A program made the position numbers and the translations under genes. The notes under the pieces are model-generated. The model searched no databases. It saw only the letters and a program-made list of their open reading frames with translations, and had not been told where the DNA came from. From Phallusia mammillata (taxonomy: Eukaryota > Chordata > Ascidiacea > Phlebobranchia > Ascidiidae), in NCBI GenBank assembly GCA_003260075.1, contig QLIY01000010.1, positions 272,747-336,746 on the forward strand: a stretch of 64,000 nt of DNA. The letters run 5' to 3'. Numbering within the stretch: position 1 is the first letter of the stretch; the number at the start of each line of letters is the position of its first letter. This document shows, piece after piece, positions 31,722-45,600 of the stretch.

Positions 31722-33668
31722 ACCAATAGGCCTAGTTTTATTGTTGCCTGCGTGAGCTACACAGTTGGTTGCCTTTGCATTTAATACATCATGCTGCAAA
31801 CTCTAATCTGTTGTTAAACTGCAAAACCCAAGGGTTATATTTATAACGGACTCACGAACACAGCGCATTAGCAACCCATTTCCGGGTAGTTGTTTGCCAT
31901 TAATGATAGCCATCTACGTAACTGAACAGAACAACAAAGCACGCACCTGACGTTTTAGCATTCAACAACTGAACTCGCATGCAGGCCTACGCTGAAAAAA
32001 CTGTCATTGTACAGATGGAAATCCACGAGTGCCTATACACCTACCCAGGCAATTAACGTTTTTTAGGAATTTGTTGACAAGCGCTGCGAATCGGGCGCTT
32101 GCTCCTTGCCTTAATAAGACAGAATTTTTTTCCTTCATAAAGCATTCTGTCGGAGACCAAACTGAGTTAATGGCGCCTTGTTGATAATTAAACAGTTAAA
32201 CTATATTATCATAAAGATATGTGACGTACACAGCGAACCTTACTGACCTTTGCAACCCCATTAACGACCAAAAAGAACATTGAACTGAGGTACGCTTCAG
32301 ATAAGGTGAGATTAAGAACTCGTGTAAACCCATCGGCCGTTTTGCGTTCGATTACTTACACTGATTGCTTTTTCTCATCACGTTTTAGGGGATAAACACG
32401 GCTTTCTGCTTAAATTAATCCGCAAAGGGCCATTTCCTATGTGAAAAGGACGTTGCATTTCGATTAGGCCTACGACGTGGTACGACAATTGTAAAACGCT
32501 TCGAAACCACGTTGATGGGAAACTGTCGCAATTGACAAAAATCAGCGTCTCAGATTGATTACAAAATAAACTCCGAAATTGTGCCCCATACTGAACTGAA
32601 ATCTTTCTTTTAACATCAGTGATCTGGTGAATAGAATATGAATTAGGAAAAAAATCTAAGCGTGGTATGACAGGAATAGTTGATTATTAACGGCACTTTG
32701 CACCATATGTCGATAAACCTTGTGAAAGATTTGGCTGCATTTAGACCCATTCAACATGGTGAATATTAGTACGATGTATTTCCATCACAGTAGTTCACAA
32801 AGCGTCCAAGTGAGAACAATAAGCCGAGCATAAAATACGAAAACAAAGTTTCTTTACGCACGATTAAAAAGTACGCGCTGTGCAACAATAATTTGGAAAC
32901 AGAACCACTTAAATCTTCTATGATTCTTTCCGGACAAAAAAATTCAGTTGCAATTGTAGAACACATGTAAATACAATTAACATAGCCCTGTTGTCGCAAT
33001 TTACCTCACGAAGCGCTCGGAAAAATGTGATGTGATTTAAGTATTTTCTCTTGTTTAGGCTTTGTTTACCTATGGTGAGATGGTAATATACTGTAGCCCA
33101 CATGTTTTACTAGAAACACATAGGTGCAGATTGTGTTAGTAACGGCAAGTAGCCTAAACTAAAAATTAGTGCAGGTTGTAAAAACGATTCTCTGCCCACT
33201 AACATAAAACCATTAAAAACTCTTAATTGTGTAATTTGGATAGCGTTGCGATCTTCAGCCGTTGGTCACTTTGCCAACATATTTAGCAAATAGAAACTTA
33301 CGTTTAATGTACAATAAATAACACGCAAAAGCAACTTAAAGACAATAATAAGCTGAAACAAACAAAGGACATGATATTGACTGGCTGAAGCTGCTTGATG
33401 TGAATTAAGGCCAAACAATCTAAAAGCGGTAAAACTGTTTTGAAACCAGTTTTTGCAAAATATTACGGCATGTAGTTTTTAGAGCATGAAGCGCACTTCA
33501 AAGGTATGACTCCAATAAGCAATGCGTTTAACAGAACACTATTGGACTTTGATCAGTTTTAGTTGGGGTTGACTGACGGGCGACCGCTCCCCAGGAACAC
33601 GGTGACACACAACGCACAATGAAGACCAATTTGCTCTCCATCGCAATTACCAAAGTTCCACGACTGTT
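31722..33668. other. Intergenic stretch between IMPDH and the L1-family gene
   Basis: Contains the IMPDH 5' flank on its left and the L1-family 3' flank on its right. No exon, RNA gene or clear repeat seen. Confidence 0.55.
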
Positions 33669-36600
33669 TCAGACTGCGTCGCCGTTCTGTTCGCCGGGAG
33701 ATGTCGCTGCGGAGTTGCTCACACTTTCGCTTGGGATTGTGCCGTATTGACCGATAAACGAGCCGTCTTCGTTGAACTCGCGAGCTTCAGCATCAGCAAA
33801 AGCATCGATCGAATCACCACCAACGCTGTCGCCCCTTGTTCGAGCTGCTAAAAGAGGTACACCGTTGGAAGGCGTAGCAGAGGCGTCTCCATTTGATGGG
33901 ATGTCGGTCGTTTCCTTGGGCGCGAGTGGTTTCTTTATTTCATCGTCTTTCTCGTCACTGCAAGTGTTTTGTGTTATTAGTACTGGTTTAACATACAAAT
34001 ATGCTGTAAGGAGCTATTGATGCGTTGGTTAAATTATAACTTGTGTTACTGAAAATATCCATGCAACTTGTGTCAAACGTAACATTACTTACACGGAAAA
34101 ATGAGTACAAGAAGGAGAAGCAAAAACGTGCGAAACTACAAAGGGGGTAAGAAACACCTTTGTTTCAAAAACATTCAGTTTTTACCAACATATGTTATTC
34201 TTTTAAAATTATACTCGGCCACTTTTTTCGGTTGACTGAAATCAGGCAAATTAAAATCAAACCACATTTTAAAAAAATATAGAACTGTACAGCAACGATG
34301 ACATATGCAACCAAGGGGCCTGGAATATGAAAACCCCTTTGATGTATTATTAACCAGTAACTAGCGATGTGTGTGACTTTGCATGACCCCAGGCTGGCAA
34401 CTCAAACTGCTTGTAACGTGTTTGTTATTAAACAATGCAGCGACACATGAATGATAAACTGAACGACAATTCGTGTTAGCAGACAGACAACGGAATGTAA
34501 CGGCACAATGGAGATTTTACTTACATTTTTCTGAAGTTGGAAAAGCAAGAAACAAGAAATTATAGTTAAAAATTTAAAAAGTAGAGTACCACACAATTGC
34601 AGTTTGGGAAAGCTAGTAGCCTAACTTTACATGTTTATGTTCCCGATGGTTATTAGGAACCAGCTTGTGGGGCTAACAACCAGTACTTAGCAACTTCACA
34701 GCATTTAACCATGTTTATTCAAACTTAGAAAGCAGGTGGTTACAAGTACTCGAATAAGTTCGTTTAGGACAGGAAAAGCTGAGATTTGAATTGAAGATTA
34801 AAATCATTTTAGTTCAACACATGCGAATGCTACTGTGTGTTATTACACGTAAGACAATAGTAACCAGCCGTTTGCTTACAATAAAAGTTACAAAAATATA
34901 ATACTTACTTATATTCGCCGACTTCTTGGCGGTTTGAAACGTTTGATTCAGTGTCGACAAGTCGACCCTCTTTTTCAGCCACTAAACAACAGTATTCATT
35001 AGAAAATAAAATTCGTAGTACCCCGTTAACTTTAAACATGCTAAAACCAACTCTAAAGCAACACATGGTGAGAATTCATATTTAGGTTTGCTTACCTGAA
35101 TATTTGCCACCTCGCTTTTTTCGCAACAGACAAATTAGAACCAACACAATGACCAGTAAAACAACCAAGGCAATGATTACGATAAACCAAATTTCGCCGG
35201 TGATAGATCCTTGATTGATCGCTGAAACGAAAAATAGAATCTTTGTTAGGCCATAATTTGAGACGCTCATTTAACCTCTTAAATGGGATTATCATCCCAA
35301 GGCTGCAACCAACTACCGCACGTCTGCATAATGTTTATCTACAAATGCTGTCAAGTGCCATGTCTTATAGCATTAAAAATTGCGTAACGCACGCCCTTAA
35401 GGTCGGGTTCTAACTACCAGTTTAAATTCTTTTAACTTCTGTCTGGCACCGGTTATAAAAGTTGTCCAACCACTCAACTAACTGTTCGGCACTTGGCCAA
35501 ACCCTGATTACGAAGTGGAACCATGTCTCGAAACATCGGTTGTTTGACAGACTGCCCGCAAAACAGAAAGCCGCCTTTTTTCCACAAAAACCGTTCGCTA
35601 CTTGACTGTCATATCGAGATGAACCCGGTGTCGCTGATAGCCAGGAGCCAATTTCTGCCATCTGTAAATAAACCTACGAAACTGGGCACCAGTGCAAATG
35701 CATCAGCATATCTCGAGGGTAACCTACTGCCGCTGTCAGTTTTTCGAAACTATGCGAGCGTTTTAGTACGTGCCGCAAGGTTGGTGAGGCGTAAATCATG
35801 TTTCAGCCGCTCTGTCACATGTGACCGCTTTTGCCAGCGTGGTTGAGGTGTTGATTTGCAGGTACAGTTCAGGAAATGTTTAAGTGGTAAAAGCAAAGGT
35901 TGCAGAAAATTGCATTTAGAAATTTTTCGTTGCAATTTCTATGCCAGCAGAAAAGTTAAGGTGTTTTTCATTGCTTTGCTGATTCTTACAAGTCGGCTTT
36001 GTTTAATGTTGTATAACATTGGGAACACAAATCTATGCTAAACTTGTTGAACAGTCTGCAACTGTGTATGTTAATCCAATGCATGCAAAATACATGCTAA
36101 TCCAGGTGACGTTCATAGCCATAGCAGACCGTGTATAATTTTTGCAGAACTGTCCATTATCATCCTGTTTTCACTAAAGGTAACATAAAGCTGTAGCCGT
36201 GCTGCTTGGAACAAAGAAATCTCTAGATCTTTCTAAATACACTGGAACCATAAGAAAAACACTAGAAGCAAGTCACATACGACCTGTGTCGTGCACTGGC
36301 TGGTGAAGAACTTATCATTTTGTCGAATCATTTTTAACCGCCAGGACGCCAAAATCACAAAAATGACTTTAGTGTGGCAGTTATGTGTCTACTGGCATGC
36401 TGTTGTAAGACGCATGTAAGCAGCAACATTGCGAGTTGCATTCGTCCACCAGCAGCCCGCAATACAGCAGGAGTAGTCGGACCAAATTCAACAGGGAAAT
36501 CGCGAGATTTTCAGCTTGGCCTTGTTTTGATACTAGGTTTAGTGGTTGTTGTTTCTGGCAATCACAAAGCTGTTTCACAAGTCCATCAAGCAGTGTTCGG

Positions 36601-39600
36601 AGCATCACAAAACAGAATTGTGAGGATTTATACAGAAATCGAAGGTTACAAGTACTATCTCTGCACAATGTACCACCATACCAAACACGGGACGTTCGGC
36701 GAATTGACACTTGAAGATGCCTTCATGCATACTGGCCCTACAATGGGGCAAGGGAATTGCCAGAGTAAGTGTTGAAATTGTTATCTTTAAACTTACCAGA
36801 GTTGGATATAGTTTATTACGGTTTCTACAAGTTCTCCTTTTTTCCAACTGTTTTGTTTTAAGTTCCACGTATTTTTACTTTGACTTTTAAGACCATTGGC
36901 CCTTATGCTATCCATCGAAATTATCCGGCCCGGTGTAAAAACGGTTTGGTGGCCCCTGCTCTATAGTGTAGAGTGGTCAAACGTGTGAGCATGAACACTA
37001 GGCACGCAGATTTTCTCATTGTTTACATTTCATCCATCTAATTAACAATATTGGGTATTTGTTTTGTTTTGGTGCAGGTAACTTCACGGTTAAATATACC
37101 AAAGGCAAATTGAGGATTTCAACTATGAGTCCCAACTCCACGAATCACGCTGTGTTTTTTGAATCAGACACATCAAGCCAAGAGTTGGACATAATTCCAA
37201 ACGAGCCGTTCGTCAACCAATCATCGTTTCAGACAGACAACAGGAACCAACAACAAAATGTCAGTAAAAATATGTGCAGGCAGTATATAACGGGGTACTT
37301 ACGGACAATGAGCCTGGACGATATCTACTTCAATAAGGCATGTTACCAGCACGACGACTTTGAGTTTGAGTATCTTCAATGCCCCGATGCGGTTAACATA
37401 ACGCTGGAAGATCTTCCAGAATTCCGTATACGACTCGACAAAGACGCAATTTATGTGACAGACAATGGCCGTACAGTTGATGTGATACGAAAACGCGGAC
37501 TCTTTAGGTCCGTTTTAAGGACAGTAAGACCTACCGAAAATTCCAACAGAGGGTCTAAATTGGGAAGTTTACTTATGGGTTCGTGCGACACAAAGAAAAG
37601 ACTAAAAAACATTCTTAGTCAACTAAAAAAATTAAATTCAAGATTAGAAGAAAATTTCAAATTGTTTATAAAAAGAGAAGTCACAATGTTTCGTTTTGAA
37701 TCCGCAAGTTTGCCACCAGGGTAGACCAGCTTGCCACCGAAGACCAAAGGGCGCAAGATGTTCATTGTGGATATACGGAGAAAATTCGCTATGGAGGCTT
37801 AAGAACACTTGTCCTATTGTGAGAGAGGTCACATGAAGAGGTGAATGGCGGGTCATGAGGTCAACAAGGTTCGTTTGCAACAACTCAAGGTGACGGTGAT
37901 ACAAAGTGGTCATGTTCAAATATTATACGTGTTCTTTATCTGTTTTACAAAACCCATCTTATTTTTATTTGGTCAAATGCAGATGTGACTGCAGTCAATT
38001 TGTAGTGTGAGAGTTTTCATTAGTTACAAAAGCACATTAAAAGCAGCTACTGTCTTAAAAACGCACTTTTTATTTCTACCCAGTATATTTTTAAATCAAG
38101 TGAATTGCACCGTATCGTAAGTATTAGCTTACTTTCGCATATACCTCAACCACTGTGCTGTACTACAACGCCAAAACGTGCCAACCTTGGATCATGCAAA
38201 AACTTTGAAAGAGTGCTGCTCACTATGTTTCTGTTAACTAAGTTTCTGCGCTGTAAAAGAGTTTAAACGCGTTTAAAAAAAATATATTAACAAGCATAAG
38301 GCATGTGTCTTGCATTTCTGTGTATTGGATATTGTGGTCTACTGAAGGCCAAAAACTGATTAATTATTGAAAAACAGATGTTCCAAAAACAGAAATTCTG
38401 TTGCACTTTAACAGCCTTTGTTTTCATGACTTGACTTGTTTAATTTTGGCCTTCGTGATGCCAGATTTTTGTCGACAAATTTATTACAGTGATAGGTTTT
38501 AGAAGTGTTCACTTTTGGTATACGACCTTAACCTTAACCCTAAATTTGAACACTGTGTTGGTATGCAGAGTGCACGTATTGAGTTGCCATTTTGTAAACT
38601 GGTATGATTCACTTGATTCAGAATCAAACCCAAAATACACCGAATATGTTATTTCAGATACATTAATACATTGTTAAAATAAAAGAAACTTTTGTCCAAC
38701 CTGTTCCTCCAATCTCCACCACAACTGGACTTGTCGTACTTTCTCCGTATGGATTTACAGCCACGATCCGCACATAATAAGTGCTAACAGGGTCGAATGA
38801 TGAAAACGCAACTGGTTTTTCTGTCTGTTCGTTTGAATAAGTTCCAATCCGATTCCATTCTGCACAGACATGCAAAATTATTTACTTCAACTAAACCAAA
38901 ATTTGGAACCTCTTTATATCATTTTTACTATAGTGGTTCGTTTGGCTTCTTTTGGTTCGAAACAAACTATTAATTTGCAATACGTTTACAAGCATTTGTC
39001 CCTAAGTACTAGGTTTCACCCGGGGCATTCTGCGTTTAATTACTTTCTTTCAGTATTTCTCAAAAGACTTCGTTAAAATAATTCGAACAACATTTCCTTT
39101 CCTTATCCAAACATGTTTAAACTAAAACCGCGTAAAGCGTTTAAGTAAAGTTCACGTTTCGTGTTTGTGGTTTCGAAATGCCATGTAAAGAAAGTTCAGC
39201 AATGAGAAGTTTGGTGTAACTCGTACATAGCATCGTAATCCCAGAAATTTAACGACACCCGGTTTGTGGCTCGGTGCTGATTGTTCATTTCCGTTTCACC
39301 TGTTGCACCAGAAGCTTGTGGCTTGACCACCTGTGCATGAAACTGCGTGGTTTCTGGAACTTTCTGAGTGCCTAAAACTGTGGTTTACTGTTCAGGAACT
39401 TTCCAGCGAGTACTTGTTTGAATATTTTTGTGTATATATATTGTTTGAATAAAGGCCTAATTGAGATCAGTGTTATTCAATGTCTTTATAACCGATGCTG
39501 GGACCCCATGTTCCCTTGTATTTGCTGTAACAATTAAGCGCTTCTTGTACCAGTTCATCGACGTGAATTAAAAATGTTGAGCTAGAAAAATGCCATTGTG

Positions 39601-42600
39601 AATTTACATATTTCAAGTTGTATTGGAGAATGAAATTGTGTTGAAGCGGCGGTTCACATGATACCACGTACACTACAAACTAATCAGACTTAAACGACTT
39701 TTGAGGCAAACCCTTATAAATCCCTCGTTACTGTTATGGGGTTTACCGTCCCCAACGCTGCTCCAGATTACGGGTGCACAGTTGAAATAGGGTCGTGAGC
39801 CCAAATTTCGTTCATGTAATTGCTATAGTTTGGAATATAAAGGCGTATCCGTTATTTAACGATCAACACAAAATATGAATTTTTAACGTAGTGACTAAAT
39901 TCTTAGGACGCGCGGCTCTTGGTCATGTATTGTGTATCTCTGCTACTGTTTTTGGTGATAATATCGGTTTGGCTGTGTCTGTTTACATGTTTATGTACGT
40001 TATATCTGCAGCAATTGATTACTAACTCCTAACGTACACAATTAAAGCAGGCGGTGAACTGTCATAGCAAACATGGGCATTTCCATTTCACACGGATGTT
40101 ACTAGGATAAACAAGCCTGTAAAGATCATCAACCAAATGTGCTTTCTCATGTAGCGCTATCAACAGATCACACTGTCTGTGTTTATTACGATAAAGTCGA
40201 CCCGCCTCTTTGGTGCATTGCCACAAGCCTGCTACTAATGTGTAATGCGGCTTTAAAAGATCACAAAAATTGAAGTCAAAGTCCAAACCTTACCGTTAGA
40301 ATCTCTTCGGCGGCTTTCAACAAAATATTTGTCGGCTGGCAAACCTTCCGGTTTTTGCCACGTGACTGTGACGTTGGTTTCATCTACTGTAGCATTGAAC
40401 TTGACTTTTCCGGGAGCTGGAAATGAAAATCGATGTTTTTTAGACTGTTTCCATTTATCAAAATGTCAACAAATGTGGATGAAAACGTAATGCTCTGCAG
40501 AACATAATCACGAACTTACGTAAAACTACGACTGCTATTTCACATTTTTAAATGTAAATTTTCCAAAGTTGTCTATCCTTAAAATTACTGTTGACATGTA
40601 AGTTCAGTTGAGTTTAGTCGTTTGGTAAAAAAAATTTAGCGACACAAAACTATCAGAAGAATTATCAAACCGAAATAAAATAGCTCAAAAACGTGGAATA
40701 TTATGGCGAAAAGCGCTGCGTTATGCGCCGTAGTTTACATAAACTGGGCATATGAAAATCTCAAACACAAACCTCCTTCAGGGTGGGTTGAAACTTGTGT
40801 TAAAGCTTTCTCTGTCCCCACACCTTTTGCTGTTTTTGCTGCAACTGTAATTTCGTAGACTTTTGCCGGCGAAAGACTTTCCAGTTTTAAACCAGGTTCA
40901 AGAAGTTCAATCTCACTATCTTCGCTGTAAAACATGAAACAACATAAAACGAAATTCGTACATCGGTCGAAGGATTCTGGAAGTTGAGATCTTTTAAAAT
41001 GTTTCTGCTCTGCAACAACAAAGTCTGTGGCTTTTCTGTCGTTGCAACGCTTGTTTTTTACTGATATTGAATCAGCGGTCACAGCGACATATGTTGATAA
41101 ATGAGGTGACCAGCAACCAATGTATGAAACGTGTGTCTGTGAATTATCTTGTGTAGAAATCAATGTATTAGTGAACAAGGATTGTATAATTTTGCACACG
41201 ACACCATCTGCAGGTTTTGAACAAAATGCCAAGCTATCAGACGGCAAAACGTTTACATTACGATTAGATCCTAATCCGTTGCTTGCAAGAAAAATGTCGA
41301 TTTGTTGATCGTGCTTAACGCGGTTTTGCTGCCGCTTTTGAGATAACAGATTGATAAACGATCAACAGTAAAATTGTCGAGTGTTTAAAGTTTCTACTGA
41401 TTTTTTGCCATGTCATACCGAAAATTCAAACTTAAAATGTCGAAATTTACGACAATATCATTTTTGCGTTTCATAAACTTTTACTGTGGTTTAAAATCAT
41501 TTACAACAGAAATGCAACAATTCCATGTGCTTCTAGGTTTTTTGGCAAACTTTCGCCGTGAATAAGTTAGGTATTACATACAAAAATCAATCTCATATAA
41601 ATTAACCATGATGTGAAACTCGAAAAGATATTATACGTGAACTGTTTTGTGGTAACCTAACTAGGCACCAAAACAGCTAGCAAGCGAATAATTATTTAGA
41701 ATATATATTCGATAGTTGCATTACAGTTGCATAAAAAATCATAAGAACATAAGAATTGTTGTTTACAACTAATATGTCAGCGGATTTTACCTCGTGCTGT
41801 TGACAGCTTTGCATGTAAGAACATATCCCGTAATTTTGCCGTTTGGTGTTTTTGGGGAATCCCAGTCGAACATGAGCGATGTTGCAGTTTTGTCAACAAC
41901 CCGAAGGTTGGAAGGTGCGCCTGGTACTAAAACGGAATTGAACAATAAAAATCGTAAAACAAATTAAGCATTAGTAAGCTACAGTCAGTTTTTCGACCCA
42001 TAAGGTCTTATTGGTGCAGCTGGTGACAAGACATAGGCCGTATTGTCTAGCCCCCCCCCCCAGCTTTGCATGTAAGAACATATCCCGTAATTTTGCCGTT
42101 TGGTGTTTCTGGGGAATCCCAGTCGAACCTGAGCGATGTTGCAGTTCTGTCAACAACCCGAAGATTGGAAGGTGCGCCTGGTACTAAAACGGAATTGAAC
42201 AATAAAAATCGTAAAACAAATTATGCATAAGTAAGCTGCAGTCAGTTTTTCGACCCATAAGGTCTTATCAGTGCAGCTGGTGACAAGACATAGGCCGTAT
42301 TGTCTAGGATAGTCTTCTTTCCCTCAGCTACACTGATGAAGACCTTACGGGAAGAAACAGTGTGCACTGTCTGCAGCTTACTTATCGTTTATTGACTTGA
42401 CACTTCAATCATGCCGTTACCACTAAAACACATGGAGGTTAAAACACTACCCAGCGGTTTGTTGTAAGAGGCAGTTAATTTTTGCAAAAACATTGAACAA
42501 ACACACTGAATAGAAAGAGTGAGTTTTCCAAGCCGATTAATGTCGCTGCACTATTAATACAAAAACTTAAAACTATTTTGTAAATAAACATTGTTCTCAC

Positions 42601-45600
42601 ATACCTACGTAAAAATAAAACTAGCACTGGTTGTGAGACATAAATAGTATTCGACCACATAAGTATAATAGCAAAAACGAACTCACTGCTCTCTGGCGTC
42701 TTTATGCGGATAAATTCCGAACGTCGTCCAACCGATTTAGTGTTAAACACTGATACAGCAAACTGATAAACCATATATGGGTCGAGACCAGTTACAGTTG
42801 CATTTGTGACATTTCCAACAGTAACTGGAAAAGAACATTGTTTGAAAAAATAATAATTTATTTTATGATTTCAAGTATATTTAGGATAGGATAGAATATA
42901 GGGCAACATAAACAACAAATTGATAAAAGAAACAACATCTATTGTTTAAAGTGCGCTGAAAATAAAACCGAAATCATTTTCAAGACAAAACCCAAACCTT
43001 CGTTCCAACTTTCTCCCGGCTTGCGGTATGAAACAACATATCCCCGTAATTTGCCACGAACATCGACATTTGCAACTGGTTCCCATGACAACCGGGCAAT
43101 GGTAGGGTTTTCCTCGTCCGTTTCAACTTGAACGTTTAATGGATAGGCAACGGGTGCTAAAAACATGTTTTTATGATTAACACGGCANGTTTTTCTCGTC
43201 CGTTTCAACTTGAACGTTTAATGGATAGGCAACGGGTGCTAAAAACATGTTTTTATGATTAACACGGCAAAACCACAGTGTGTTGTTGTTGTTGGCAGTA
43301 AGAAAACGGTTTTGGTCAGATGTAATTAGGAAATGGGTAAGAGCATAGGCGTCGATTTCCCCCCCCCCCGTCTCCCCTAAAATTTTGCAAATAATTAAAA
43401 AATCGACGCCTATGGGTAAGAGGTTTATTGATGAAGCTTATATATAGTTAAACAATTTTTAAACTGTCACCACCGAGTAATATGGGCATCTGACGCCATC
43501 AGAACAAGAGGCTAGTAAGTATACAATATCTTAACCACTGTGAGTCCAAGAGTAGATTTATGGGGGCAGAAACGACATTTTTTGTGTCTTATACTGGATT
43601 AAAAAAATGTCATATAGTTGTAGTGTGCAAACACATGTCGTTTAATTGGTACATTTTATTTAACCAATTTTATTCTGTGTGACAGAGTACTGTAATTTTT
43701 TGCAGTACAGCAAATCTTTGCAAACAGTCAGAGATATAACTCACTGTCTTCTCCAGAGTATCCAACCTCAACTTTCGGTTCGGGGGCATTCCCGTCGTTG
43801 TTGAAACTTTGAACTTTGATGAAGTATTTTTCGTACACAGGTGTTTGTTTTACTTCATACATGGTTGTGCTGCCGTCCACCTCAGCTTTCATCCAAGGTC
43901 CATCTCGTGTACAACTTTTCGCCAAGCAGTAGCTGAAACGTGTCAAGCAAATTAAAACTATAACATTCTAATTTAAACAAAATATTTACAAATACGGTAA
44001 AACTCGGTTAAACACTAGGATTCGGTTGATCCGTATCTTCGCCTAATTCACACAAAACTCAAGGTACAAATAAATTGTAATGTGGTGGTATAAGTTAATC
44101 GAAATAATCGATGTCGGGCAATCCGGATCTTCGCCTACTTCGGACTTTTTTTGGTTCACGGTTCCGGATTGACCGAAGTTTACTGTACACAGTATGAAAA
44201 AAATAATGGACCACACCAAATTCTAAACTGATTTCAGTAAGGCGCTCCATCACATCATAAAGAAAAGCAGAAAAAATACTGTACCTGACAATGTACGCGA
44301 ATCCCGGTCCATTTTGATCAATTTGTTTGACTGGTTTCCACTTGATCAGCATATTGTCACTATCTGTTCCTTTGCCTGTCACACCAGTGGGATTCAGAAC
44401 CGGTGCTGAAAATAGTTAAAAAGTGGATAAGTTTTCCACCCCAGAAGAACATTGTTTAGCTGTGGTAAGTACAGCGGTGGAAAAGATCAATATTTCAGAA
44501 ATTGAGGAACACTATACACGGACTTAAAAAGAAGTTCAATTCAAAAATGTAACTGTCAGCGAACTTGTATATGTAGAATATGTAGAAATCTTGCAGACAA
44601 ATAAATCTTACTGATTATATCCACAGTGATTGTTGAAACGTCTGCACTAAGATAAATTTTATATACATATAAGTTCTCCGCATGTTGCGTTTTTAATCAT
44701 GTAAAAAAATGCTACAAGGGCCCCTGTCCTAATCAAAACATCCAGAGCAAAACACATTCAGACAAATCCAAAATACAATCTGAATACGAACCTCCTGGTG
44801 GTGTCTGGTATCTTCCTACGACGTTGCTAGTCTTTCCCCAACCAACAACATTTCTTGCAATAGCTCGAAATCGGTAATTTACAAAAGGTGAAAGTGTGAC
44901 GGCAATACTTGTTTGGTTTGGTAAAATTCCGCTTTTCAATGTTCTCCAAATGCCAGGAGCGAATTGGTTTTCCTCAAACTCAACTTTGTATTCTTTAACA
45001 CATATTATATGTCATAAGTTTAGGAAACACTTATTTCCAGGTTCAAATCTGTTAGTATTCTAATAGTAGATCCAGCACGTACAAATTCGTTAGCTTTCAT
45101 ATAATAGGATTTACTAGGATTTATGATCATATATTACATGCTGTAAACTATTCAGTTGTGAAGAAAATGTCAAACATATATTACAGTTTAATTTCTAATT
45201 CTAAATTTCAATTCTATTCGCAAGCTCCATAATATCACCTACCTTCTACAGGAGCGTTGTTATCATAGGCGGACTCCCACCTAAAATTTACAACTAAGGG
45301 ATCAGCCGTTGTGGTGTATTGAAAAAGCAACGGAGCGTTCGGCTTTCCTGGGTAAAGAAAAAACATGTGATGCAGATGAATAAATCATGAACGGATAGAG
45401 TTTGTGTTTTTATATTTTTTTAGCTATGACTAGCCTTAGATAACCTACAAATATGAACTTGGCATAGCGTAAATACGTGTTTTATAAATACGTATGGGTT
45501 ATACATAGGCTTTTTTTCATTCGTTATGTTATGGTTTAAATACGCACCTCGGACGACAAGGTTGATGTTGGTTGTTGCGCCATCTAGCGACGTGTTAACC

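Noticed and set aside
34084-34130. A further small exon in the L1-family tail intron, before a GTGTAAGT donor
   Set aside because: The nearest acceptor gives a length that breaks the frame and encodes a hydrophobic stretch unlike the tail.
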